Program-made: the position numbers and the translations under genes
Notes under the pieces: model-generated
Told to the model about the DNA's origin: nothing
Database searches by the model: none
Seen by the model: only the letters and a program-made list of their open reading frames with translations
From: Hyperoodon ampullatus
Taxonomy: Eukaryota > Chordata > Mammalia > Artiodactyla > Ziphiidae
Reading direction: 5' to 3'
DNA: 64,000 nucleotides
NCBI GenBank assembly: GCA_949752795.1
Contig: OX457057.1
Span: 163,719,980 to 163,783,979 of the forward strand
In this document: piece after piece, positions 33,361-45,809 of the stretch
Layout of the letters: each line of letters starts with the position of its first letter
How positions within the stretch are numbered: position 1 is the stretch's first letter

Positions 33361-36194
33361 GGAAAAGGTGGGTCAGACAAGCTTTTTTTTTTACTCACTT
33401 TTCTGTAACTATTTTTCCCCCCTCTTACAAGAAAATCAGTGTCCGTAAAATGTGGGAAAACACCCTCTCTTCCTCTGATCCTTTTTCCCTACCCACCCGC
33501 CCCCCCCCCAAAAAAAATAACCCAAACTATTTCTTTTACCAAATCCCTGGGAGATAATTCCAGTTTGGACTTAAAAAGACGATATCTATATGTTTTCTCA
33601 TGACATAAAAGATCATAAAAATGCCCTGGGTGGGGGAAGGACAAATCATTTGAGAGCTATGACAGGGTTAACAGAAAGGGGCAGAGGTCTCCATCCACAG
33701 TCAAGTCACTTTGACAGGATGCTCCTCTTTTAGCACTTGGCTAATATTTGTGCTCACTTAGTCTGTGACACCTCTGGTACCACTGGGGGCTTGGGACTTT
33801 CCTGTCTCTAGTGTTGTATTCTAAAAAGTTTATTAAACGTATGCATTAGGGCCAGATTCAATACCGAGTCAGATTCTAAGTTCTGAATCCAGTAAAAAAA
33901 AAAAAAAAAAAAAGTATAGTTAGCTGCTGTTTATTTCCTTTTGTTCTACCTTTTTGTCTTGCTTGTTAGAAAATTTTTAACATTTAGAAATAGACAAATA
34001 AAAATAAACTCATTGGAGAAGATGTTCAAGTCAGTGCACTCTTCCTTCCCAGCTCCACCAACAGAAGTACCACGGGCAGAATTATTCAGCAGAGAGACCT
34101 GCATGCTCTGTGGAGAAGGAAGGAGTGACATTAACACATGGGATTGGCACGCAGAGTAAGTGCCTGTCGGCAGGAAATATGTACAGACATGGTGCTTTAT
34201 GACCCGTAGACGCCACTCTTCCCATCGTCAGCCAACTTTATCTGGAAAGACCATTCTGCCTGATGTCCTAAATGTCACAGACAAAAGAGCTTTTTTGTTC
34301 CTAAAGAATCATCTCCTTACTCAAGGCTGTTGGCTGTCAATGCATCTCTAAAGAAAAACAACAAACCATACCTGGGAAAGACATCAATGGCAACATCTTC
34401 CTCTAGCTCAGGGGATCAGGGCAGTAAAAGAAGACAAGACAGAGATAGCCAACCCCTTTCCATCATAGCCCAAAAACAAATGTGGCTTGCAGATGCCTTG
34501 GACAGCGATGGACATTTGGCTCAGGACTGCCTACATTTGTTTCACAGTCAACGACACGCATACGCTGATGGGAACAATCAAAAGGTCTCTCTTCTGCTCT
34601 ACCCTGAGCAGGGAAGATGCTCAACCATCCCTTCAACCCAGTAAGTCCTCTTTGAGAACCATAGTTATAATGGCTTTACAGAAAGAGAGGGATGATTCAA
34701 AAGCAGCTTCTTCAAATTCTATTGCGGCCTAGAATGCCAATCAGATCAGGACAATGCAAGGAGAGTCCTTGGCTCCTTTAGATCGTAAACTGATGCGGTG
34801 TTATCTGGTGTCTCCTGCTTGAGGAAATGCAGTATCTTGAATCTACATAGGCATACTGTCATCACAGAAATATACTCAAGAGGTATCCCCAAAGGTTGGC
34901 CTAATGACACATTTTCCAGTGGCTTTCTCCCTTCCTTTTTTGGCATTCCTACTTTCCTGCCTTCCCATATTCTGTGTTGTTGTCCTGGAGTGACTATCCC
35001 TCCTTAGACCTGACCTTTGTTTCTTCCTGAGGAGATTCCCATGGGAATCTAACTTTTTGCTTCGTTTTCTACCAGCCTAACTGGAATTGAGTTAGGGATG
35101 GCTGGCTATTTCACTTCCCAAGTTTTTGTGCTAGGGTCATTCCCAGATGGCATTTTTTCTTTAAAAGCTTTTGTTGATATTGCAATCTGAAGAAATGACA
35201 ATTGTGGCCATGCCAGTAGAGAGTTAGGCCCATAGGAACCCCCGTGCATATGGTGATCAGGAGTTCTCATTTCTACAGACTCCTGAATTCTAAAGCTCTT
35301 CCTTCAAAGGATGATCCCTGTATGCAATTCCTCCTTTCAATCTAACTCAGCAAATATTTTGCTGGTAGTAACAGAAACATACACTTGGTACATCACTGAC
35401 CCCGGTAATATGGAGGAATGAAAAAGGTATGCCTCATTTTCTCCAAGGTACCTGTTGGTGCAAATGAGATTCAACCACACATGAAAGAGCCACAAATCAG
35501 CAGGATAAAACTCATAATCAGACACTAAACTCTGAAGCAGAGCTGACAGTACTGCACAAGTTCAAAGAGGGATAAATCAATGTGAATGGCTATTCTGCAG
35601 GGTTGAGTGGGTTAGGGGTTGGCAGGCAGAAGGAGAAAGACATTCAAGGTATGGAAAGTGTGCTCGGCTGTCGTAGGGATCAAAGCTAACCCAAAGCTGA
35701 TGCTCTGAGCCGTCTCTAAGTACTGAGTGAAACCCTGCCTCTTTTGAATTTTATTTTGCACCTTTGGATGGCTCCCAAGGTGAAGGTGAGACAAGATGAC
35801 ATTTGCCCACGAGCTGACCATCAACACAGTCAGGGACGGTGATCTCAAAGCCTGGTTCTTCAGGCAGAACGTGAACAAATATGCATCGACAACTTGGGAA
35901 GTGAAATATTTCCAAATGATCAAGTGCCCAAGGTCAAGGGTTCAATCCTGGGTAGGCCAGTTAGCTTTGCCTGTTTCACGACATGAGTCAGTGCTGCTAA
36001 CCCCAAGCCAACTGTTCCATGTTATAAGAAGCCTGGACAAGAACATAAATGGATTATGATGAATCTGCCACCACCATTAAAAACATCCCCAGCTTGATAC
36101 TAGCTGTGCTTACTGATGCTGTATTGGCAATCTCAAAGCTTTTTTCTTTTTGCTCTGTTTGTTTTTGTTTTTATAGAGTACATCATTAAAGCGT
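33361..36194. other. Unique DNA, no gene seen
   Basis: Holds a C run followed by an A run at about 33499-33517, and 20 A at 33894-33913. A GGTTCAATCCTGG at about 35939-35951 resembles an RNA polymerase III B box, but no tRNA fold surrounds it. Open frames here (for example 34330-34644) show no domain. Confidence 0.4.
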
Positions 36195-36480
36195 ACAATA
36201 ACAGTATAGCATAGTGGCTGAATGTAGGCAAGAGGCACATTGCTTGGGTTAAAATCCTAGCTCTTTTCCTTAGCTGAATGACTTTGGACAAGCTACTTGA
36301 TGTCATTGTGCTTCAGTTTTTTTTCAATTTGAAGAATAGGGATGATGGTAATAATATTTTCATAAGATTGTTTTGAGGAATAAATGAGATAGTACATGTA
36401 CAAGGATTAGAAGAGTGCTGTGGTATATTGGGCACTCAGTAAATACCAAGTCATCACTATGATGATGGTCATTATTCATG
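36195..36480 (+). repeat. MIR SINE, near full length
   Basis: Sense MIR: 'gtatagcatagtggctgaat', 'cttgggttaaaatcctagct', 'gaatgactttggacaagcta', then 'gggcactcagtaaataccaa'. Almost the entire element is present. Confidence 0.8.
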
Positions 36481-36484
36481 CAGA

Positions 36485-36610
36485 ATGGATCTTAGAGGGC
36501 ATCTAGTTAAATAATACCATTTTACAAATAAGGAAGCTCAATTCTCAAGAGGTAAAGTGACTTTCTGAGGATCATTAGTAAAATGGGTACTAGTACCCTT
36601 GGCTTCTGAC
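36485..36610 (+). repeat. Ancient mammalian repeat, family not fixed
   Basis: 'atggatcttagagggcatct' and 'ccattttacaaataaggaag' match the pattern also seen at 20.85 kb. Confidence 0.45.
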
Positions 36611-37915
36611 TCATAAAAAATAAAATGTACAGTTATGTGTTATCTCATTAACAAAGCACATTCACACACATTATTCCCCAAACTCTCCCTGTTACACCAT
36701 ATTGCCTTTCCAAACCGAATTGCTAAAACATTTTTCAGGCACCCAAGTATAAGAGTTCCACAGGCTACAGTTCTCAGTGAGTTCCAGAAAGAGGTACTTG
36801 TGTAATGAGATGAGGGAAGGGCATGGGGAGGGCGTTTCCCAACAGTGCAGCAGACATATGTGGGGTCTTCAGTGCTGTGGCAAAGTTATGTTCCATTATT
36901 AGTTTGTTGCTGTGTTAAATTAGCCATTTTTATGAGCAGTGGAGAGCATTCCTTCAGGGCGAGCTGCATGATATGCATGAGCCCAACTGTCCCAACAGGC
37001 TGTCAAGACAGCACCTGTTTCTCTTTGATGATTAAGGTGGCTAACATGACACCAGGTTTGCTGCATTTCTTCTTTCTTGAAGAACTTAGTCTGGCCTTCA
37101 TGAAAAAATATCTGCTTGTCTTTGGTCACTTGAAGCCTACCTCTCCCTCTGTCTTTGTCCCCTGCCTGAATCAGCTCACTTTCACCAATGACTAACGAGC
37201 TGGTGTACCACAGTCATCCACTTGGGAGTGTCCTTTTGATGGAGTGCAGCTGTCTTGTACAGGCATCAAACCACTTGAACAGTTCTATTTCTCTTCAAGC
37301 CAGAGGGAGAAAAGTATGTTTTACCAGAACTTCTTCAAGGGAGACCATTTTGTGTTGTTTGATAAATCACTTAGGTTGGTGGGATGAGACTTCAAATTTA
37401 TGTTTTATTAAGTAACAATAGCCTGATGGAGTATTCAGATGAGGGGCAGAATTACATGGGACACTAGAGGAAAAAAGGCTGACTCTAGGTGTGGGAATTC
37501 TGTATGAGGACCACAGTAGGAGTATAAGAGAGTTATATCTGGTAAGAAGACTTGAGATATTTGGCTATGGGGGTAGGGGAGTGAAATATAAACTCTGCTT
37601 TCTATTTTTCTTATGCTTCTTCAGTAAAATCTATTAACAAACATGAACTGGATTTCTTTTGAAAAACAATGAAGAAACCAGTATTGACAGACAATTTGGT
37701 AAAGACAAGACAAAGACATTCTGCATGGTTGGTAGGAACCAGAGAAGCAGGAGGGAAGTTGAATAACAAGCATGCTGAGCTACCCAGTGACAACCTGAGC
37801 AGTAGAAGAATTCTTCTTTCTACCAATAACTAGCTAATCCTTAGTAGGAATGACTGTCCTTCAACTTCCCTAATTTTGGAAACATTTTTCTTCCTTTTGT
37901 TCACAAGAAGAAAAA
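36611..37915. other. Unique DNA, no gene seen
   Basis: No gene. A frame at 36845-37195 (116 residues) is cysteine-rich at its start and resembles no family I know. Other short frames lie on both strands. Confidence 0.4.
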
Positions 37916-38293
37916 TGTTAGAGATTGAATTGCATTCTTCCAAAATGCATAGGTTGAAGCCTAAATGTCCAACGTGACAGAATGTGGAGATAGGGACTTG
38001 GGAAGGTAATGAAGATTAAATGAGGTTGTAAGAGTGGGGCCCTAATCTGATAAGATTGGTGTCCTTATAAGCAGAAGAGACACCAAGGAGTTCTCTCTCT
38101 CTGCACGCACAGAGGACCCAGTGAGAAGGCAGCTGTCTACAAGCCAGAAAGAGGAGCCTCTTCCTGAAACCAACTCTTCAGGCAGCTTGATCTTGAACTT
38201 CCAACCTCCAGAACTGTAAGAAAATACATTTCTGTTGTTTGAACCACTAAGTCTGAGGTATTTTGTTATGGCAGCCCAAGCAGACTAAACACA
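37916..38293 (+). mobile_element. MLT1-type MaLR solo LTR, sense
   Basis: Runs from TGTTAGAGATTGAATT to CAGACTAAACACA, so it has the TG...CA ends. Inside lie 'tccttataagcagaagagac', 'cttccaacctccagaactgt' and 'aggtattttgttatggcagc'. It lies in the opposite orientation to the LTR at 30.3 kb. Confidence 0.85.
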
Positions 38294-38386
38294 ATGTGTT
38301 GTTCCATTAAAAGAACACCCTCCCCTCACTGGTGGATATGGCTTTATATTAATTTTTCCCACTTATTCTTTTACCTAGAATGCTGT

Positions 38387-39060
38387 ACTAGTCAGTGTTC
38401 CCTCCTCTCCTGGAAATACAACTCCATATACAAGCCTATTTAGCTGGTGGACAGGGCTGGTGTTCAAATGTGCTATGATTCCACTGTCCTTCAGTGCTGG
38501 TATCAAGTGCAACCAGAGGAGCATGTGTATGTATGTGTGTGTGTGTATGTGTGTGTGTGTGTGTATGTTAATAATATATATATATATATGATTAGTTACA
38601 AGGCATATGCTTATGCAATGTAGGAGCTGGTTTCATCATCCTGAAGTCCACAGGGTAGGCAATCAGGAAGGAAAGAGAGCAATTATAGCTCCAGCTGCTG
38701 CTTCACGCCAATGAGATGAGTCAGCAGATCTGCAAAAATGAAGTGACTATAGAGGTTTCAGAATGTAGAGATATTTTACTGTTTACTTTCTCCTCTACTG
38801 CTTGGAATCTTGGCTATTCAAGGAGGGCTTAGTCTTCAAAGGGCTTCCACCTAATTAAGTCAGGCCCAGCCACAATAATCTCTCCTTTCATTAACTCAAA
38901 ATCAACTGATTTGGGAATTTAATTGCATCTGAAAAATCCCTTCACTGTAGCATCTAGCCTAGTGTTTGATCAAATGCCTGGAAGGGGGTGTATATATATT
39001 ACAAAATGGTTACTCTCTCCCTTTGACACTTCAATTCTCCTGGAAGAATCTCCCTTGTAG
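38387..39060 (-). mobile_element. Ancient LTR-like repeat with internal microsatellite
   Basis: 'gtactagtcagtgttccctc' at the left, 'ctaattaagtcaggcccagc' and 'tagtgtttgatcaaatgcct' later, resemble a common old repeat read in antisense. A TG/TATG run followed by a TA run occupies about 38525-38590, where consensus copies are also AT-rich. The family is uncertain. Confidence 0.45.
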
Positions 39061-39454
39061 CCCACCATGATCAGAAGCATACTAGAAAGGGAATTCTGGG
39101 GAATGTAGTTTAGCTTAGCTTAGCTGACATGTCACAAAGCCATGACAGTGTTCAACACTTACATGTATCCTTCTTCACTCTCATGTTTTTATCCCACAGT
39201 GGATCTAGGGCTGATCTGTCAAAAAAAGAAAATCTTCCCTGAATTCCATGGAAAGGACCATCATCCTTTAGAAAGACACATTCTCCTCTTCTGTTCTTCC
39301 TTTAGCTGTCCTCCTTGGGTGTAAATCCCACCTGGTTTCACCATGTCAGTCTTTGACTCTGTTTGCTGGAATGTCCTTGGAAGGAAGGACCTATGCTCTT
39401 ATCTTTGTGGTTTACTTTGTTATAGTCCTTCCGGTTATGAACTGGAGTTGAATA
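39061..39454. other. Unique DNA, no gene seen
   Basis: Three tandem TTAGC units lie at about 39111-39125. Nothing else recognised. Confidence 0.4.
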
Positions 39455-39605
39455 AAATCTGTGTGAAGTTGGGCCAATCACTTACTTCCCCAGGGCTCCA
39501 TGAATAACCACCTCTTAGGGTTGTTCTGTAGGTCAAATTACCAAATAAATGTAAAACACTCTGCTGCCTATGCAAAGCACATCATAATCATTATCATCTC
39601 GATAT
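39455..39605 (+). repeat. MIR SINE 3' part
   Basis: 'agttgggccaatcacttact', 'cctcttagggttgttctgta' and 'gcacatcataatcattatca' are consistent with sense MIR. Confidence 0.55.
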
Positions 39606-40614
39606 TATTTTTTAAATTATTTTCTCAAAGTATTTAAAGACAACCACAGAATAAGTTCTTTACCCAAACCCAGAACTCAGAATTTGTGTCAGTTGGCTTG
39701 TTCCTCACCTGACCAAGAGTTATCTCCAGTTTCTAGTTACTTTAAGACATTCATTCAGAGGGGCTCTCATGGATATCAGCCCTTCACCATTTTCTCAGAG
39801 ATACTGCCTACAGCACTAGCAGAAGCAACGATAAATATGATAATGATAATTCCACAAAACTTGAGTATGTGCTAAAAGATCCAATGACAGTCTGAACAGC
39901 AGGAGAGAAAGTTTCTTCCTACCAATTAATGGGAAGCCAAGTCTAATTTGCCACCTGCACAGCATTTTTGAACCTGTCAGGGAAAAAGGAAACCAGTGAA
40001 CGTTCATCTTGTCACTAGTCTTCTTGGGGACTGCTCTCTAACGCAAATGAAAATAGCATTCATTAGAGTGAAAAATAGAAAGCCTGTGTCAGCTCCCTCT
40101 GTTCTCTTCTTGACTAGAAGTAAAGTCCATCCTTGTCGGTGAAGAGGTGGCTCCGAAAGCCCACTGGACCTATATGCTCATCTCCTGAACGTGGAGAATG
40201 AATATTCCCTTAAACTCTTTAGAAGAGTTTAGAGTGTTATTAGTTCTCCTGTGACTTATGAGTCAAGGGACATTATAAACATAAAAAGAGTTCCACTGTT
40301 TCAAAGTCCTAAATATGAGAAAATCCTCTAGAAGCCAAGGTAAATTCCAAGTAAATAAGATAGGACTTCTAAGATAACTTTCATTTTTTGGCTCCCCTGA
40401 TCACTTAGAATAATAGTACAAACCTTTATACAATCTATCGTTAGTGTATTTCTTGTTAAAACAAACACTAACAAAAATAAAACAAACCCACACACCCCTT
40501 GCCAGTAATATTTACTAATACTTCAGTATTGTTACATTTCCTCGCATCTGGCACTTTGCTTATGATGGGGCCACTAATATAAGACTATGAGGTTAAAAAT
40601 ACAGATTATAACTT
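39606..40614. other. Unique DNA, no gene seen
   Basis: Nothing recognised. Confidence 0.4.
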
Positions 40615-40690
40615 ATTCATTCAGCAGTTTATTAATTCAGCATATATTTAGTAAACATACCATGTGCCTGGAACATTGCCAGGCAAAACT
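40615..40690 (-). repeat. L2 3' fragment, antisense
   Basis: 'acttattcattcagcagttt' then 'accatgtgcctggaacattg' is the reverse complement of an L2 terminus. Confidence 0.5.
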
Positions 40691-41599
40691 ACTTACATCC
40701 TAGAAATTTTGCCTTACATGAAAGTAATCATATATTTATGGCAACTTTATATAGAAACTTTATACTATCAATTTCTAGTTTATTGATGATGCACCTAATC
40801 AGAAAGAACAGCCTCTTATGGAACATTTCTCACAAATTATGGTAATCTAATTCTCATCTTATCCTCATACCTTGATTAAAATTACCTCCTTCCTTTGTTA
40901 TGAACTCTGAATGCAATCGTGGTGCTGCTCTTCTGAACTGGTGTGTCACTTTGGAGACTTTTTGCAACAGCAGCCCCTTGGGGGGCTCTGGGGCTGCCAG
41001 AGATCCAGAGACTTCTTTTCCTTCGTCCCCCTTATTATTGGTCTATTCACCCTGTTTGGAGTTTAGAGCTAGGTGCTCGGCTCAGGAGTAACTAGATGCC
41101 CTCTCTGTCCTCTTCTGCCCTGACTTACCCCCATCTCATAGTGAAGAAGAGGTGATGTGATATAATGGACAAAAGTCAAGGGATTTATTGATCTGAGGTC
41201 TGAGACATTCTCCTCATATCTTTGGGGATCTTTCTTCTGAGGTCCTGTTCTTCATAGGATGTCAGTTAGAGTCTGGGACTGCTCTGAGAAGGCCTGGAAC
41301 ACGTGACTTACACCACTTGTAATGTAGGCACTGGGGGTACTTAGATCTCACTCCTCGGGAATGGCACACAGCAGAGGGGTTAAGGAAAGACAGAATCCTG
41401 AGTCCTGATTGTGTCTCTAGCTGTTTATTACCAGCAGGGACAAATTTCATTTGTCTTTTAAATCTCTGCATCTCAGCTTTATTCTTCCTGACATCCCCAT
41501 GTGTTCTCTCCTATAGGCTAGGCTGACATAGAAAGGATGAGAAAAGTCACATAACAGAGCCTCAGGACCACTTCCCCTGAAATGACAATAGTTTTTTTC
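40691..41599. other. Unique DNA, no gene seen
   Basis: No gene or named repeat. Confidence 0.4.
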
Positions 41600-41675
41600 T
41601 GAGATATATCTATATATACACATTATATATATATATAGATAGATAGATAGATATGTAGATATGTAGATATGTATG
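41600..41675 (+). repeat. TA / GATA microsatellite cluster
   Basis: Imperfect TA repeats lead into GATA units (about 41635-41653) and then TATG-type units. Confidence 0.9.
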
Positions 41676-41996
41676 TGTATTTCCCCCCACCTTGGGAAGT
41701 CCTTCAATTTTCTATCTTTCTGATCAGTTCCTTATTTGCAATCAGTGACTCAGGTTGCCTGTAGTAACAGCTTTAGCTTAAACATATCATCAGACATACC
41801 TTCTCCTTTCAAGATTTGTTGCCCATAAGCTTGTATCTCTCACCACAGAACATTTTCCAACAACATTTATAGCCAGGAGACTTAATGAGTCTTAATAAAT
41901 GGGAGACAAAGTATTCAATACTTTTGTCAGATCAAACTGTCATGATAAGGACATGTTATTGGACCCAAATGCTTATTATAGGATTATCTCTCAATT

Positions 41997-42092
41997 TGTG
42001 TGTGTGTATACATATGTACACACACACACATACATGGATATGTACATATGATATATATGTATATGAATATGTACATATATATAATATCAATA
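41997..42092 (+). repeat. TG/CA inverted pair and TA-rich microsatellite
   Basis: TGTGTGTGTGTA (41997-42008) and TACACACACACA (42017-42028) are perfect 12-base inverted arms around an 8-base spacer. Imperfect ATAT/GTACAT repeats follow up to about 42092. Confidence 0.9.
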
Positions 42093-42599
42093 CATAAGAC
42101 AATTCAATATTACTTTTGCCTGTCTGTAATATTAGACACTGTATGGACATAATAGACATATGCCAGTTCACAAGATATTAGGATGAAAAAATAAAAATTA
42201 CGGTAAAATAGGAAAAAATAATCAAATTGTATTTATCTTGCTATATATTTTCTCCATGTGTAGGGCATGAACCCAGCCAGCAGTTTTCTTAGGCTACCTG
42301 GACATCATTAGGTATATCATTTAGGCCCATTTGTGTATTAAATCAGAATATTCCATACTATCATCTATTTAAGCCTCTGGGCTACTCAGGGCCAAGGAAA
42401 TTCAGGGTAAGAAGGACAAGAATTTCCTGAAATTCAGAAAAGTCTACTGTAAAGGCATTGTGACCCTAGACCACTCCTCTCAGGAAAGAAAGATCAAAGA
42501 AAACACCCCAAATTCAGTATATTCTAATTTGGAACACCACTTACAATTGGATATATAATTTTCCATTTTCAAAGGCCATTTAAAGCTCTACCTTAAATA

Positions 42600-42655
42600 G
42601 GTTTCATATATATTCATATGTATATTCATATATATTTATTCATATATATATATGA
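42600..42655 (+). repeat. (TATTCA)-type AT microsatellite
   Basis: Imperfect tandem units of TCATATATAT type. Confidence 0.85.
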
Positions 42656-43594
42656 TTCACAGGCAGAATGTTTTTAAGACAATGAGTCACAATGGGTAAA
42701 ACCTCTATAAACTTTACATCTCACACTAGTTCTAGGAAAGTCTAAGAATGACTTTGAACTACCTAAGAGCCTTATAGATCAAGTGTAGTTGGGTGGAACT
42801 CAAAATCTCATGAGAACAAAACCTCCTATGATTTGTTTTGTGCCTTGTCCTTGTCCTGGTAGGACAATCTAAGACAGATGGTCATAGATATTTCTAGATC
42901 CAGAGGGAGCCCTTTGACATCATTAGTACCATTCCAACTGCAGTTTCACTCACAAACCCTCTTAGATAGCATAGACTTTTCCTAGAACTGTGGTTAAAAA
43001 TTCCAGGGAAACCACATAGACTGTGGATGAGGATTATTCCTGTTAAAATATAAATGTAGTATCTTCATGACTTTTTAAAACTTTTAAAGGTATATGGATA
43101 TTAATTTTTAAATGCAAAGTGCTATGAAGCATGAAGGAGAAATCCCAAGGAAAAATTGATCTCCGGATTGGAGGAGGAGTTGAGAGGCAGTGTTACTGAT
43201 TCCCTTTGGACAGAGAGACAAAGAGTTACAAAAGCAAACTTGAATGTATAGTGAATGCAGAAAGAAAGGAATGAAAAAACCAAACAATATGTTTGAATAG
43301 AATGACACAGCAAGCGATAACCGAAATGGTGCCTGGATTGTGTAGAAGCTAAATACAGTCTGCATGAGGACTCCTGTCACAGGTTGAAGAAATGAGGCAG
43401 ACAAGTCAAAATGTCCCAGATAAGAACCAGGTTCACATGCTAGTCTGGGAAGCCCCAGTGTTATCAGCATACGGATCAGGAGCTGGCTGGTGAATTAATG
43501 AAGTGGAGGAAAAGAGATCCCTGAAGGAGTATTATTTGTTGAGCTATTAACCAATATTAGCAACAGAGCTATTCCATGCTTTAACACCTGAACG
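42656..43594. other. Unique DNA, no gene seen
   Basis: No recognisable gene. The 43108-43470 frame on the minus strand has no domain. Confidence 0.4.
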
Positions 43595-43638
43595 TGTAGA
43601 AAACATTAACTTCCTTTGTAGAAAACATTAACTTCATT
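43595..43638 (+). repeat. 22-bp tandem duplication
   Basis: TGTAGAAAACATTAACTTC occurs at 43595-43613 and again at 43617-43635. This is a perfect 19-base match at a 22-base offset. Confidence 0.9.
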
Positions 43639-43639
43639 A

Positions 43640-44306
43640 ATTGATTCAACAGATACTTATTAAGGACTTGCTATGTGCAAGGCTTATGGTAGGTGTTGGA
43701 AACACAATAAAGATTAAGCCCTTCTTCCCTGGTGGCGCAGTGGTTGGGAGTCCGCCTACCGATGCAGGGGACACGGGTTCGTGCCCCGGTCAGGGAGGAT
43801 CCCACGTGCCGCGGAGGAGCTGGGCCCATGAGCCATGGCCGCTGGGCCTGCACGTCCGGAGCCTGTGCTCCGCAATGGGAGAGGCCACAACGGTGAGAGC
43901 CCCGCGTACCGCAAAAAAAAAAAAAAAAAAGTTTAAGCCCTTGTCCCATAGAGTTTTCATCATATAGGGAAGATTTAACACAATACATCAATAAATATAT
44001 AAGAATATATGCTGTCATTAGCACAATAAGGACAACACACAGGGAGCTATGATTGAGAAAAATGAGTAGAGATAGGCTTACTTGATAGAGTGGTTTGGGA
44101 AGGCCTCCCTGGGAGAACTGAAAAGTAGGAATCAGTCATAAAAAGAGTTGTGGGGAGGGAGTTCCAACTTGTGAAGGCAAAGGAGACAGCAGGCCCAGAG
44201 GCCCAGAGGGTGAGACAGGTTGGTATGTTCTAGAAACTAATAGCAGGCAGCCTGGTGGGAGACGTGGTATTGTTGAAGTGTGAGGGAACTGTAGCCAGCT
44301 GGAGAT
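43640..44306 (-). repeat. L2 LINE, antisense, split by a CHR SINE
   Basis: 'gatacttattaaggacttgc' and 'ggcttatggtaggtgttgga' lie left of the SINE. 'tcccatagagttttcatcat', 'ggaaggcctccctgggagaa' and 'aaggagacagcaggcccaga' lie right of it. The order follows the reverse complement of L2. Confidence 0.6.
43709..43942 (+). mobile_element. CHR SINE, short poly-A form
   Basis: Sense CHR SINE at 43724-43930. The A-box-like TGGCGCAGTGG is in the head, and a B-box-like GGTTCGTGCCC follows about 40 bases on. The A tail is pure. The duplication is AAAGATTAAGCCCTT against AAAGTTTAAGCCCTT (43709-43723, 43928-43942, one mismatch). Confidence 0.95.
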
Positions 44307-44431
44307 CAAAATGGGAGCTTTAGGGGAAATCTCTGGCGGTCCAGTGGTTAAGACTCTGAACTTCCACTGCAGGGGGCATGGGTTCGATCCCTGGTCAGGG
44401 AACTAAGATCCCACATGTTGTGCGGTGCAGC

Positions 44432-44464
<33 letters not shown>

Positions 44465-44495
44465 AAAAAACAAAACAAACAAAATGGGAGCTTTA
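44307..44495 (+). mobile_element. CHR-2-like SINE
   Basis: A different, shorter CHR subfamily (44323-44479): 'tccagtggttaagactctga', a perfect B box GGTTCGATCCC at 44381-44391, and a body ending 'ggtgcagcc' before a long A-rich tail. It has a perfect 16-base duplication CAAAATGGGAGCTTTA on both sides (44307-44322, 44480-44495). Confidence 0.93.
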
Positions 44496-45809
44496 TTGCT
44501 GAAAAAAGCCAGATCAGAGGGTGTGGCTTAGCTCTCTGGGTAAGTGGTTTGTTAATACACCTAAGAAATAAACTTGCCCACCCAGGCCTGCTTGGAAGAT
44601 ACCAACTTCCCCAGCTGGACCTGGACCTGCAATTTACCCCATGCAGAAAGAGAGGATGAGTCTTGCCAGTGAGTAGGCTGCCACCCCAAAAAGAGAGAAA
44701 AAAGAAGGGGCTGGACCACGTGACTCAATTCCTTCTCCCAAACCCACCAGATAAAGAAGTCGTTCTTCTTCCTGTGGGCAGCAGAGGCCAGGAGGCTGAT
44801 TCAAATGGTGGTGACTTCATTTGGAAACTTGAAGCCAAATAAGGCTTTTCCTCCAGAAGAGCTACTTAGGTTTGTGTCTAACTGTGTGTTTGGACTAGAG
44901 AAGGCAGAAAGGAAGGAATAAGATACCGCAGTAAAATGGAAAAGACTATGGCTTTTGATGGGTGAAACCTCTCCCAATCCTCACCAACATTTTTTCCCTT
45001 TGGATGGTGCCAGCCAACAGCACCCATCAGAGATCATGGCAGAGATGGGTAAGGTAGAGCTCTGTTTTGGTTTTAATCCAGTTATGGCTAAACCGGATGT
45101 ACGAGGGGAAATGCCGTCCATCAGTATTTAAGTTAGGCTAATGTCGTAGCTGATTCCTATGTCTTTGAACTCCTGCTATTGTGGTTATATGCATGCAGGT
45201 ATGTGCCTGGCCAGCGTGCGTTCCCTGTCCCTCCCTTAGTGTGTAAACCTCACTGGCTGCTTTTATATCTATCCATAGTGTCTCATTCTGTTATAGAAAT
45301 TCCATTTTTGCTGTTTGACTTACTGATTAATAAGGTTAAGAAGAGAGCTATTCCACCTTGTTGGGTTCAGGCCAATGAGAAAAGTTACCTCTTCCATATT
45401 TCATTCAAAACCTCTATCCTTCTTCCCAAATATTGTGGTTGCTGGGAAACAGCCTGCCCAGAGGGGAAAAATCCTAGTTAGAGTGAAAAGAGCCCTTCGT
45501 CCTTTGGGAAAGCAGACTGGGCTCACTCTGATTCACATGCAGTGAAATCCTGCTTATCCCAGTGTTTCCTGTTGTGTCCCCTAGGATCCATTAGCAGTGA
45601 ATTTCTTGGCATTTGTGGCCGGCAGAAATGAGATCAGCCAGGCCCAACATGCTCCAGTCCACTGAGGGTTGAATTTCAGCTCAGGGTTACACCTCCCAGT
45701 AACTGATTGGGAGCAGCGTTCTCCCTAAAGGAGCTGTAGTAATCCAGTCAAAAATGACCCTTTAGTGTCCATTGGATATTGCCCTCAGTAAGACAATTAT
45801 TGTTCTTTT
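44496..45809. other. Unique DNA, no gene seen
   Basis: Nothing recognised. Frames such as 45179-45481 have no domain. Confidence 0.4.

Noticed and set aside
35935..35955. B-box-like GGTTCAATCCTGG considered as a tRNA or SINE
   Set aside because: No A box at the right distance and no tail or duplication.
43724..43800. tRNA-like head with A and B boxes considered as a tRNA gene
   Set aside because: It is the head of a SINE with poly-A and target-site duplications. No cloverleaf 3' half follows.
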